Assembly (NCBI RefSeq): GCF_014529535.1
Contig: NW_023503409.1
Location: 1,240,390-1,304,389 of the forward strand
Origin: Bradysia coprophila
Lineage: Eukaryota; Arthropoda; Insecta; Diptera; Sciaridae
Direction: 5' to 3'
Length of the DNA stretch: 64,000 nucleotides
Shown: positions 24,101 through 36,900 of the stretch, piece after piece
Layout of the letters: each line of letters begins with the position of its first letter
How positions within the stretch are numbered: position 1 is the stretch's first letter
Translations under genes and position numbers: made by a program
The notes under the pieces: model-generated
The model's input: the letters and a program-made list of their open reading frames with translations, nothing else
What the model was told of the DNA's origin: nothing
Databases searched by the model: none

Positions 24101-27100
24101 ACTGAGGGTCTGGATTGAGAACACCCCTGGTCTGTGTGTGTACCTCTAATGACATTGTAGTTAGATAGTTGTACTGTCAAGAAATGTAATCATCTTAGTT
24201 AGTTTGTTCGTCGTTCTAAAATACAAAAAATTCGTTTGCTTTTACCTCCAAGTGTGATTTGGCAGTTTGGAAATTTTCTAAGTCCATTTTAAAGCCGAAC
24301 GTGTTTTCGAGAGTAGCTCCAGTTATTCCAAAGCTATGACTGGGTGAATACAGTGATTTAGAGTCGTCATAGTTTAGATCATTGACTTGATACGGAGAGC
24401 TCCCAAACTTGTGATTTACCTGAACAAATGAAGAATTTCACTTTAAATTAACGTTTGCAATTCCATTTTTGGTAAGGATCGTCGAATATAATAACTAACT
24501 AGGGACTCCAATGTTCAATATATACTTCTTCGATTGTAAATCTCGAATTTGAGTTGGGTTGAATTGAAAAAAAAAAATCTTCCAAATTAGTTGGGAAGGA
24601 AGGTTAGTATAAGATGAAATGAAATTCCACTTGAGAAGAAGATATGCTTCACGCAAAAAATTGGTTTTCGGTGCAACAGTTTAGCTAATAATAGAACTAC
24701 GAGGACTTGGAAAACTAACGATGTGCCGTGATTTCTCTCATATCTACGGGCTACTTTCAAAACACTATTTAAGCTCGACCAACGGATATGCGGTCCATAA
24801 CCAATAGGCAGTGATTAAAAAAAATAAAATAAAAATTTTGAACAATTGGCAGTATATTTCAGCTAAAATCACATGAGTCACATAATTTCAATTTGGTCCC
24901 CCTCGATAACAAACAATAAATACAAAAAGTAATTAACTCACCGAATTAACTAATGCGCTTGAGTCTGACAAACAATTTGATGAACTTTCTGCGTGTCCAT
25001 TCACGTGGTTGCCGTTTTTCGGTCGTACATGCTTGATTGTAATTACTTGCGAGCTCGGAATCTCGTCATCACTGTCACACACTTCATTAGTCGGCGATTC
25101 ACTTTCGCTGAATAGGCTGGGAGACTCGCGTACAGCGTCCAAATTTTTCAACTTGTCGAAAGTGCTATTCAGCGACTTTTTAGCCTTCGTTAGATGTTTG
25201 TTGACCAGCTGCAAGTCTTGACTTTTCGTTGGCACAACATCCGGGGAACAGCTCAAAGTTATATCACATTCACTATTATCTTCATCGTCAGCCTCATGAT
25301 CGCCATCACCATTTTCTAAAATTATTTTGGCCTTCGCTCGTTTGATTTTAATCGGGCTATCCACGTCCATCGTTTCCGTTACGTCTTTCTTACAATCTTG
25401 ATTGTTCCGAAGCCATAGTTTGACTTGCTGTACGGATGGTGGCGTTTTACTCGGTATGATAACGATCCGTTTCTGTACGGCAAAGAATTCCCGAATTTCA
25501 TCCAAACTTTTGTTTTGTAGTTTTTCCTTGTCATCCATGCTCATAATGTTCATGTAAATATTTCGACGCCACGCGTTCAGTCCCGTCTCTATCAAGGAAC
25601 TGTCAAACGATTCACAGTCGTCTAAATTCGGTAGTTGAAAAATGTGATTGCCCACTTCCTTGATGTGCGCAACATCATCACAGTTACTGTAAAATGGAGT
25701 CTTTGACACCACTTGCGGCAAGTCGTAGTTAATCAGATCGGTTCGTACACATTCAGCAGTTGGTGTTATCGTTACCGGTGTAACGATGTAGGTGTCTTTG
25801 TTTCTGAAGTTGGATTTTATGCTGTGTAATAAAGGCGTTGAGATTTGAAACGGTGACACGGAGGCTAGATCGTCGTCTGCATCCGATATGTTGAAAAGTA
25901 GATCCGGTGAGTTTGCTGTTTGAGAGATAGGACTCTGGTGCAATAATGATGCTTCGTACATACTTTGAATATGAATATCATATTGCGATTGATTATCTCC
26001 GTCCATTGCATCGTCTATCGTTTTCGGTGCGTAGTAACCGGGCAAAGAAACATTTTCGTAATAATTGATATGGGACGGGCCCGGTTCTGGAAAGAAATTA
26101 TATTTCTTATCGTGTTCCCACGCAACCTTACAATCACTCCAGTCGTACATGTCTTCCAATTGCAATTCTTTCTTTTTGGCCTTTTTATCTTGTTTATCTT
26201 TCGATTGTGTCGACAACAATGGTCGAGATGTTCCGTCATCTGAGGCGAATATATTTGCTGGTGGACGTCGAATACGTTCGGGATATCGTCTCGGCGTCGG
26301 TTTATCCGAATTTGATATTTTCTTCAGTTTCACTATGGGACTGGTGTTAATAATCTTTTTAAACGATGGCGAAAGTTTTACTTTACTGGTCGACTTTTCT
26401 TGAACGGGCGATGTAGGTGGCGTATTTCCATTTTCAAACTGAATGTGCAGGGGATCCATTTGCTGAAGAATTTTTCTCGATCCCTTCATTTTGATGTACG
26501 TAGCGATATCTTCCAGACGTGGCCTTTTCACCGGTATCGTTGCAAGTTCTTCCTCATCAGATGTCTCCGTCAAGTCTATTAGCTGCGCTTCTGGCCTGTT
26601 TATTTGTTTTAAGTAAATTATTTGCATCAACAACGACAAAAGCGATTTCAATAAAGGGGACTTACACAATGACCTTCAATGGCTGATTGGTAGGCTGATT
26701 CAATCTTGCTGGAATGGCAGAAACTGTGATCTCAGGCTTTCCCTTTAACATTGCGACCACTGAATCTGAAACTACGTTCTAAGGTTTAGTCTTAAAATGC
26801 ATCGGAATGCTATCAAAATGTACCTGAGCTAGATCCCTTTGGTGATTTGGTTATATTCAACGGTTGGAATTTCGGTCGATTACGTTTCGGTGATTCATCA
26901 GCCCCTCCATCCATCTGCGGTATCGACATTTGTACACTAAAATTAAAATGTTTAGACATCCGAATGGGCGGTTAGCTGTCTTATCAGTTAACATACATAT
27001 CTTGGGGCAGCAGGTCATCCAGATTCTTTGAGAACTCATTCAGCAGATCATCATCCTCATCCAAGTAATTTTGTTCGGTTGTAGTTGAATTTTTCGCATG

Positions 27101-28866
27101 TGACCCATTCGGCGGACTATCGTACGAAGCTGCCAATTTTTGCGATAAAATAACGTCTGTTTTGTCGTCTCTTTGACTAAGCGGCGCCAATATACTATCA
27201 TCGTCAACTTCACATTCATTAGCTTCAAGCTTTCTGAGTACGTCTAAGAATGCCTGGTCTTCATCGTTCACTGGTAAAAGAAATTGGGTAAAAAAATTTG
27301 CATCGAAAGTACCGATGTATCACACTTACGTGTCTCGTCATGTACGCATCTCTGGCTCAGAGACATCACCAGATCCTCATCAATTATTGATTCATCTGCG
27401 TAACTGTGCGGAGATTGTTTTTTGATATTTCTTTTTCCATTTACTGCACTCGACAAATGGTCGACAATGTTCGATGCATTGAGCATCGTTTCGGCATTTT
27501 CGTTTGTGCATTCAGCCGGGTACACTAATTGTGACAAGTAAGCGCTTAAATTGAATTTTTTCATTGTTCGATCGGGCAACAGAAGCGTGCGCTCCGAATT
27601 TTGTTCGTCAATTATGCTCATGCTATCATTTGGCTCGTCCAATTTTTTGACCAAAGCCTGTCGATAAAAAGTTTCACTTTCAGTCGGCTCGCAGACTTTG
27701 GACGTTTCTTGACTGTTTGCGGGTACGTCCAATGGTGGACACTGAAAAAAGAACGATTTTTAGCGCTGATTCGTTTTCGGAAGTGCAGGATATTATCTCG
27801 TACGTTTCCCACTTTATTTCGTCGGCAACGTTCATCGTTCCAAATTGACGCTATTCCAGGATTGGCATGACATCCGCTTGATTTGTCAAAAATTTCCAAT
27901 CGATTTAAAATATGAGCAGCGGATATATCGATTTCACATTCTGATACGGATGTACATTCAACGGAATGCATCTGGCTGTCGAATTTTTCACTTTCTGTGG
28001 ATTGAAAACATTCTTTCAGTATTGTTGCTGCGAATGTTCTGTGCAACGATGTCTAACTTACCATCGCTTTGTTCGTTACGTTGTGGTCGTCGACGATACC
28101 GTACCACTTCAGCTGGAACATGCAGGAAACTCATTCCGTATAAGTTGAAATCGATGAAAAATTGAAGTAGATAAGGCAAATGTGACTCATGTGGTTGATG
28201 GATTTTGTTTAAAATAGCACCGTTTTGCAGTAAGTTCGCAGCTCGTCGTATAAACATTGGATTGTAGAAGTAAATTTTTAGAAAGCGATGTTCATTCGGG
28301 TGATAACCATAAAATGGGCTGATTGAAAGAAAAAATTAAATTCTCAATTTTCATGTACTAAAATTGACCGAATTTCTATTGGGATATTCGACTTCCACGA
28401 GCTTTGTAAATCATCAACAACACAACCTTCAATTCAAATATCCTCCAACTTACATTGCCTTGACGCATACAACTTTGAAAACATGTTGAGTTTCCGAGGT
28501 GGATTGTCCCAACGATAAATTGATCGCTTTATCTAAACTAATCGCTACTTGGTAGATGAATGTATCCAACTCGGTTTGGTTGTAATCGGGACATGGTATG
28601 TACAAATACGGAAGTGCACCATGAACATGCATACAAGTTTTACATCCGTCGGGATTTGTACCAAATATTCGAATTACGGGAACCTGTAGCAAAGAGAAAT
28701 CATTTTTGTTAGAACAAAATTCCGATGTTCTAACAAGTGCAATTTCTGTATTCACATGCTTCACAGACGCTCCACGGAAATCTGAATAGCATGGATCGAA
28801 TCCTTGCAGAGGATAGTGCATATAATAATCTGCTGTCACAATTCGTTGTGAATACAGATTCGACAT
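21151..28866 (-). CDS. Rev3: DNA polymerase zeta catalytic subunit REV3, complete, 18 exons
   Basis: Minus-strand exons: 28866-28756, 28683-28454, 28318-28062, 27994-27804, 27741-27330, 27270-26997, 26936-26824, 26765-26666, 26595-24942, 24419-24246, 24173-23507, 23377-23242, 23176-22958, 22893-22323, 22264-22151, 22090-21900, 21832-21605 and 21544-21151; all phases agree and give about 2011 residues. The N-terminal domain starts with RIVTADYYMHYPLQGFDP. A long, disordered, basic/acidic middle follows (mainly the 1654-bp exon). Then come the exonuclease-like region (YEIEMSSWGY), polymerase motif A (DFQSLYPSMI), motif B (LMANVTYGYT) and motif C YGDTDS at 22479-22461. Two Cys clusters end the protein (ICANC; CESC ... 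DC); in B-family polymerases the second holds an iron-sulphur cluster. Its role is translesion extension with REV7. Intron 1 (28684-28755) is 72 bp and open in frame. Confidence 0.96.
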
Positions 28867-29938
28867 CTTTCATGGAAAATATTTTCAATTCTTCCTCAAT
28901 ACGACACAAATTTTAGGTTATGTTTACGTATCATATTTTTGTTCGATTGCTTTCAGAATCGGAATTTGTTCAGTGTTTTTTGATCGCAAAATTAATATTA
29001 GACAATTTGCTGGACAATCGAACATTTAATGGAACAACAAAATGTGCTAGTTTTATGCTGAATTTTGATCAAACTGAAATATTTTGGGTAAGCCGTCTCG
29101 GCGTTTAGCTTATTTTTAATTATATTTTTTTTTAATCATCTCACAACCAAGTACTAAAAAAATATGTGTGTGCGCAATGTCGGCAGATTGTCATTATTGT
29201 TCAATTGGCGCCATTATCGAATTTCGAAAATTTTATTCAAATAATCCCAATCAATGAAGACTTTTTTTTCTATTTATCTTTAATCAAATTGGATCAAATT
29301 TAGAATACACAATTGAATACTACTCCTATGCAAGACGGATTCAGATACGAAAATGCCGACAAAGATTTAGAAATAAGCGACAAGCCATGACTAATGTACT
29401 AATTTTACGAAATGTTTGAAGAAACGAAGTAATATAGTGCATTAGGTCCATGGTTCCAAATTTTTGTTTTGATGAGTGGGGACGTCATAGCCCGACCCGA
29501 AGGAGATGGCTTTATTCCCTCTAGTCGAAATAAAAATTTTGGGACCACGGACGTAATGTACTATCTCATAAATCTCATGAAGTCATAGATCCGATAGTAC
29601 AACTGTTTTTGTGTTTGTCTTCTGTGAAAGGGTATTTGACGCAATCGTTAGGCCGAAACCAATGATACAATGGTTTCTGCGACGACTGTGACTATTTTTT
29701 AAAATCCACTTAAGCGATTCGAACTAAATCTAACTTCGGGTTACATACAATAAATCCGTTACGGCAACTATGTGCCACTCTAAAACCAAAGGCCTCGTGC
29801 GGATGCCATTCACGAATTTCGTTTCACATTTCGTAGTCACGATCCCATAAAACAATAAAACTTGAAAGGAAAACGTTCTATGTCTCTTCACTTAAGAAGA
29901 CAACACTTCTTTTAAAGCTTCTTCAATCAATTTTAGCG
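28867..29938. promoter_or_regulatory. Intergenic region shared by divergent REV3 and catalase genes
   Basis: REV3 starts leftward at 28866 and the catalase starts rightward at 29939, so both promoters must lie here. I see no strong TATA element. A MITE occupies 29434-29564, and the rest is AT-rich unique sequence. Confidence 0.5.
29434..29564. mobile_element. 131-bp MITE
   Basis: Terminal inverted repeats of about 32 bp (ATAGTGCATTAGGTCCATGG at the left; the complement of CCACGGACGTAATGTACTAT at the right) enclose a short centre with GGGACGTCATAGCCCGACCC. A diverged relative lies at 14215-14326, and the ends resemble the TACTATT-ended palindrome at 46019-46147. Confidence 0.75.
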
Positions 29939-31767
29939 ATGAAAACGTGGTGCGTACTACTTTTGTTAATTCATCTTTACCAGGTAGTATTTTTATCGGA
30001 GGTGTGCAGTATACTTTTTTCAAAAAGTGTAAATTTAAGAAATGCGTTTTTCTTCAGGCGGTTGAAGTAACACCATATGCCGGTCAAGATAATGCAATGA
30101 TAATGGTAGAATCTCCAGCATTAAGCCAGCTAGTTAATTATGCAAGTACTCATTCCAATAAAAGTGTATCATTAGCAGAAACTGTTTCTGGTATCGTGTA
30201 CCCGACATTAACGGGCTCACTTAGAGTTGGTGAGACTAGATTGCCTGATTAGAATTATATAATTTACCCATCCTCATAAAACAGGTAATCGCGGACCAGT
30301 GCTTTTGAGTGACGCATTTCTCATTGAAAAGTTGCAATTATTTAATCGTGAACGAATTCCAGAGCGTGTGGTACACTCTAAGGGAGCAGGTGTGTAAATC
30401 CTAAAATTTATTAAGAAAAATGTGAGAACCTTCGTTACTTTTTTCAACGGTTGTCGCTAATTACATAGCATTAAGTTGTAGCATACCCATAACTGTTCTC
30501 AGGTGCTCGAGGTTACTTCCAGGTAACTAATGACATCAGCCAATACACAAAGGCCGCTTTTCTACAACCAGGAAAGCGAACAAACGTCGCTGTACGATTT
30601 TCAGGTGCGACTGGTGAATTAGGTTCACCAGACACATACTTCGATCCCAGAGGATTCGCAGTCAAATTTTACACAGAAGAGGGAAATCACGATCTTACAG
30701 GCATTAATTATCCAATTTTTTTAATGCGAGACGCAATGATTTTTCCGGATATTACTAGAGCTCGAAAAAGAAATCCACAAACTCATCTGCCTGACATAAC
30801 CGCTACGGTGGACTTGATATCTGAGCGACCAGAAATGACTTTGTTTTTGTTATTCTTTTTATCCGATATGGCTAACCCGAAATCGTATCGATGCATGAAA
30901 GGATTTGCCATCCATGCTTATAAAATGGTAAATTGTAAGGGAGAAGCGGTTTATGTTAAATTCCATTGGACACCTCACGAGAAAGAAGAGTTTTTCACTA
31001 CTGAAGAAGCCATTGCAATGACCGCCAAGAACCCAAATGTATTGATCCAAGATCTTTTCGATAATATTGCCAAGAAAAACTATCCAAAATGGACTTTGTC
31101 GATTCAAGTGATGACTTTCGAGCAGGCTGAAAGGCACTATCAAAATCCCTTTGATTCAACAAAGTACTGGAAAATCGAAGATTACCCGCTAATACGTGTG
31201 GGTGAAATGACTTTGAATCAGAATCCAGAAAACCATTTCGCTGAAGTTGAACAAATTGCATTCAGCCCATCAAATATGGTAAGAGGAATTGAACCAAGTC
31301 CCGATCCATTGCTACACGCAAGAATGTTTGCATATCCCGATTCCCAATTACACAGGCTGGGGACTAATTTTGCACAGATTCCAATCAACAGTTGTCCGTT
31401 TGCAAAGTCTTACCATCGAGATGGTCCCGTCAATTCAGGCGCAAATGGTGCCTCAGCTCCAAATTATTATCCAAATTCTTTTAACGGACTAAAGTCCAAT
31501 GATAATAATAAGTCCTTCAAACAGTCCGTTTATTTTGTTAGTGGTGACGTAGATAGAATAGACGACAAAGACGATGACAATTTCTCGTTACCTAAGTACC
31601 ATTGGGAAAATCATGTCGGCCCTGAGGAACGAAAGCGAATTATAGAGAACACTGTGGCTTTATTGAGTCATAGTGCTAGACACATCCAGGCAAAGCTTCT
31701 TCGTAACGTTATTTACAAAATCAGTAAAGAACTTGGGGATAATGTGAAAAAGGCTTTAAAATTGTAA
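29939..31767 (+). CDS. Secreted catalase
   Basis: Four exons (29939-29983, 30058-30229, 30285-30389, 30503-31767) give 528 residues. The tiny first exon codes for [15 protein letters not shown], a clear signal peptide, so the enzyme should enter the secretory route instead of the peroxisome; the C-terminus (KKALKL) also lacks a peroxisomal SKL-type signal. Catalase landmarks are intact: [15 protein letters not shown] with the distal His at about residue 103, [18 protein letters not shown], and the haem-Tyr motif [14 protein letters not shown]. The enzyme converts hydrogen peroxide to water and oxygen. Extracellular catalase-type enzymes such as fly Irc act in gut redox immunity; a similar role here is inference. 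AATAAA follows near 31790. Confidence 0.93.
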
Positions 31768-32020
31768 AGTTTGCGAAATATTTATGTCAATAAATTGTGT
31801 TATCTTAGAAAATTTCTACCACTAGGGTGGGTCAGTTCCCTTGGCTGTTGAAGTTATCAAAAGACATTCAATTATTCTTTTGCGTTAACTTCAAACTCCA
31901 TTCCTTAAGTGGAGAATGGCGTTGCATTGAGTTAAAACAATTGCAAAAAGAAACCATGCAATCGAAGTCATAGATTGTGAGATAATATCACAGGAAATGG
32001 GCAAACAACCAAAAATAAAA
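31768..32020. other. Catalase 3' flank
   Basis: This short 3' flank holds the polyadenylation signal and then repeat-like sequence leading into the long hairpin. A GGGTGGGTC word near 31829 recurs near 32827. Confidence 0.5.
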
Positions 32021-32418
32021 GGTTAAGAGGGCAGACTAGGTGTGAAGTAGGCTATATATTGAAAAATTGGTTTTAAAATTAATGTAGACCATTTAATGAA
32101 AATCTGTTCCAGCAATTAGATGAGCAATATGTTTATCTATCTCTAAAAAATGAAAAACGATTTACAATAAGCAACAGTTGGAAGAAAACCGATTTCCAAA
32201 ATATGAACGTCGCTTAAAGTTAGGCTATGCAATATTTTTTTGGAAATCGGTTTTCTTCCAACTGTTGCTTATTGTAAATCGTTTTTCATTTTTTAGAGAT
32301 AGATAAACATATTGCTCATCTAATTGCTGGAACAGATTTTCATTAAATGGTCTACATTAATTTTAAAACCAATTTTTCAATATATAGCCTACTTCACACC
32401 TAGTCTACCATCTTAACT
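32021..32418. repeat. 398-bp long hairpin with arms of about 182 bp
   Basis: Arms 32021-32202 and 32237-32418 are inverted copies. They are identical over nearly their whole length, differing mainly in the outermost 20 bases, around an unpaired centre of about 34 bp. A transcript would fold into a long double-stranded stem. The near-identity suggests recent origin or ongoing gene conversion between arms. It could be a foldback transposon or an endo-siRNA hairpin locus. Confidence 0.85.
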
Positions 32419-32698
32419 TCCACATTATGTTTACATTGGCTAAAAATGTATGGGATCAAATGCGCTGCACTATATTAGGTTAAAAACGACTGAAAAAAGG
32501 CTTAAAATGCAAAATGAAAATTTCCAAAAATCAGTCCAGGATTACGCAAGTTATCGTGTTATCAGTAAACCATACAATGCCTTCAAGATAATTAGTCCGA
32601 TATTGTCAATCAGTGAACTTTACATCGAGAATTTTATTCCTCTTCGATTGAAGCCAAGTTTTTGAAAATTGGTTGATAATTTGTCGTGCCATCAAGCG

Positions 32699-33380
32699 CG
32701 TTACAGACATTTTAGCATTTTCCATTTTTAGCCAGAACTTCAGATATGTCACAAAAAACTCTAACTTTGCAGTCAAGGGAACTAGAAAATCTGTGTACAT
32801 TCCATAGTTACTAGGCCCCACCTCTTGGGTGGGTCGCCCTTGACTGGCTTTTTTTTTCTATAATTTCTGTTACAGACGGCTGTCATCTGTTATCGACAAC
32901 GACAAGCTCTGACTGATGAGGTATTATATAGCAAAAAGCATGTCCAAAACAAATGAAGTAAAAGATTTCTGAAATCATCTCTGTAAATTTTCGATCAAAT
33001 GAAGTAATAGATCAGCTAGTAAAACTGGTAAAGAATTGGTAAAATTGGTAAAGAATTACTCGAGTTATCGAGTCCACAAGTGTACGGACGTTTTCTGTAT
33101 TTAACGTTTTTTCCCAATGTAGAACATTTTCAAAATATCAAAGTGAACTTAGCGTTACGGACATTATAGGGTATTTTCTTTCATAAGACCCTGACTTTCA
33201 GTCAAGGGAATAACAAATCCGTATAAACCCGAAAACTGGCAATAAGGAGTTGCAAATACCAAATTAGACTCAAATAGCAAATGGTTCTTTGTTAGAAATT
33301 ACTTATTCGAATCATTGCTGACTTAAACCGTATTGTGTTTGCTAAACAATCATCTGTTATCGACAACAACGACTGAAATA
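32699..33380 (+). repeat. Diverged tandem repeat, unit about 460 bp
   Basis: Words in the order GCGTTACAGACATT, CAGTCAAGGGAA, AATC(T/C)GT and CATCTGTTATCGACAAC appear at 32699-32920 and again, diverged, at 33150-33380. The order and spacing are kept, indicating an old tandem duplication. No coding content is seen. The remaining 33381-33946 is plain AT-rich sequence. Confidence 0.6.
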
Positions 33381-33946
33381 AACAATGATTTAGTTTACGT
33401 CGACTTTAAATAGCAATATGTAAAGTTAATTATATGAAATAGAAGACTGTTTTAAGGTCAGTAGAAACAATTGGGTCAAATAAAGTAGCAGATTCGATAA
33501 ATCTCTCAATGATATGCTTACCGTCTGTGAAAATGTTAGCGTGGATCCAATGAAATAGCATCCGCATCAATCAACAATTGCAGGTAGACTAGGAAAAAAA
33601 CGAGACGTAGAATATGTTGGATTGGTAAGATGTATTTTTTTCGAAATGTTTGTTCGTTACAAATTACAATGTAATACATAAAATAGTGGAATCATAGTGG
33701 CTGATTACAATAAAAATGATTTAACGAACATGTGTAACAGATAGTAATCAAATAGGTAAATCAAGTAAATTTTCATCTTAAACAATTAGAGAAACGATAC
33801 GAGGAGAACTACCGACATCAACATCGTAATACCGATTATACAAAAATACATTCATAGAAAAAGTTCTAAATTCTCCTACCCTCTTAAACGAATCAACAAA
33901 TAATTTAAAAAATTTCGTCTATCTAAACTACTTTCGTTATTTTAAT

Positions 33947-36900
33947 TCAATCTATGCGAGGATTTCGTTTCTGTCGAATGATTTCCTTTCGAACTAGCCG
34001 CAATAACAAAATTAGTGCCATCACATCGGAGAAAACTAGCATGTGAAAAACGTTCTCCCAGCCAGAACTTGAAACCAATCCTGCCAATAGGGGTCCAACG
34101 GCTGTAATAGATTTTCATTTGAATAAAATAGTTGATCGAGAAGATTGAGAAAGTTTTCCTTTACCTGCACCAATGGATCCAGTTCCATCAATAATGGCTG
34201 TTACTGTAGCTAAGGCTTTGGAGTTACCCTCAAGCGAACTGTGTGTCCCTATTGATCAATCACAATTAATACTTTTTTTTGTCTTGTTCACTCTGACTGT
34301 ATCGTTCCGACTTACCCAATTCAGTACTAACGGATGTCGTTATTAGAGCATACGGCCCATTGACTACAATTCCAACAATGAACAGCAGGAAAATATTTAT
34401 GGCTAATGAAACGGTACCAAAGGTTTGGTATACTAGTAGCTATGAAAAAAGGGGAAATCAACAATGAATCGGTGGCGAAAAACGAATTTGCAAAGAAAAT
34501 ATTACCAATGGAATGGCAAAGATTAACATTCCCGCACAGGTACACGCCGACATGCCAGTATAATCTGATAATACTCCAGCGGCAATAGCTCCAATTATAC
34601 CTCCAACATCAAACATCGTTGACAGGTCAGCGCTGTGAGTAGCGCCCATACTTGCTGAAGTAATTAAAATGCATAATTAGTTGACGGACCTTAAGTTACG
34701 GAAATCATTTACTCACTTGATGATTGTATGTACAGTGGCAACCAGTAAAGGAAAGTGTAGCTAACAAGTTTGGAGAAAAATAAGCACAGTGAATATTCGA
34801 TGACACCAGGAATTTTCAACGCCCCAACAAATCCAATAGCATCACTGGCGGGTGAATTAGGGTTGACACGTTGGTTTAATATCGGAGTTCGCTCGGTTGG
34901 TCTGTGATTTACTTCCTGTGTTTATGCGATAAAATACCGTTTTTACAACTATCACAATTTAGTATAACAAGAAAGAGATAAAATCAATCAATCATCATAA
35001 ATGTGGGACAAATGCGAGGACAAATTAATGAAATGGTGTCTTTGGTGTGAAAATAAGCAATTTGCATCATTTTTACTACACAAACATAGGCATCTTACTC
35101 AAAAAACTGTTGAAAAGCTTGAAGTGAAGTGAAGTGAATTAAACCTTACCTCACGTCATGAGTAATTCTGTTAAGAAGCTAGCACTGACAATGAATATGA
35201 TTTTCAAACAGTTTTGCAATGATTTTCTACACGTCGATTGAAACTATGAGAAAATTTGAATGATTTCAAGCATGATTGCAAAAGTAAAATTGAGATGAGC
35301 CACCAATGAGCTGCGATGAAAATAAGCGGACAGTGTAGAAACTACAGAAACTGAATGCGCAAAAGCGTAGACCTTTCAGATAAAATAGATAATTCTAAAC
35401 AACTCAACAATAATTCAACATCAAGCAACATACAAATTAGAGTGACAGATGAAGAAAGTCTTATCACAAGGTAACGCCACAGGTTAGTTAAGAATAGAGG
35501 AAAAAGAAGAATGATAAAAGTAGAATTGCTGCAAACATTGTCCAATCATTAAAGAAAAATAAATTTTGTCTCTTAGGAAAACAATGTTATGAGATACATA
35601 GTTGGCATGCACTTACGGAATTCACACTGCCGCGCAGCGATCGAATTGAAGGATTTATCTAAATTTTAAAATTTTAAATATAAAATTACTTTCCATACAA
35701 TCATTCCATGACACATGCTCGTATCGTTTCGAAATAAAATTCTAAATTGATTAACACAGCCCTCACACATCAGATAATAAAAAGCTTAACCATCATCGAC
35801 ACAAAATACACCAAATAACTCACTTGTTCGCCAACTATAATATCCGTATCGTCCACATCCGATTCACCGTCAGACATGGAACCACATTCAACTCGACTGT
35901 AGACGCCGCGTCGCTCAACAGGAGCCGTTACACATTCCTGACATCCGACTATCTCCGGCGAATCAACCAGAAACAAAAACATTCCGAATCCAACCAATCC
36001 CATAATGAAGCCGGGTACAATGAATGAATTACTCCAGTCCGTTTCGACATAGTGGGCAGCAATTAACGAACCCAAAATGTTTCCAATTGACGTATGACTA
36101 TTCCAAATGCCAAATATGAGTCCACGTTTCGATTTGCCGAACCAACGACCCAGTACAGTCACTACACCAGGCCAACCTGTGAAGCAGAATATTTATCAGT
36201 GTCAGCCATAGAATAGAAAATGGGAATGAATGACCAAATGCACGAATAAACTTCCACCCGATACAGGACCGTAGCTACTAACAGGTAATCTGGGCATTTC
36301 CGACGGTAAGAGTTGTGGCAAATCGGTTTTTCTGCAATTTCACCACAGAAACATTTTAATGTCGTCTTTATGAACAACCTGATGCCTACCGTCACCCTAT
36401 TAAAACCGGCTAGCTACGGAGCTGATCCGTTGTAGTACATTTCGAGTATTGCTTACCAGTTGTCTGACAAATACCAGCCATTGCTTGGACAATAATGAAA
36501 TACCACATCGAGTGAATGTCGTATGTCTTAGCAATTCCAAAGAGGTAGGTGAAAATGCCGGACAGTAACATTCCGAATGTTAAAAAATATCGTAACGAAA
36601 CTCTTTCCTGTAATAATAGACCAGTTGGCGTTTCTTATAGTTAAAGAAAAAAAAAATTAACTGACCGCAACGAAACCGGACACAAACATTGCGGCACCAT
36701 ACGAAAATAGAAAGGCAGAATCAAGCGTTCCGAGGAGAGCGGCTGAGTCCGGACCATCTGTCAAATGAAAGTAAAACAAACCGAATCAATATTTTTACCG
36801 AGAAACTAATGGGAAAATAATTTGGGGCGCTTCGAATTTGTCAAAGTAAAATTTATCATCAAAGCTATGAAAGGCTATCATCAAAGATATCGCAAACGTT

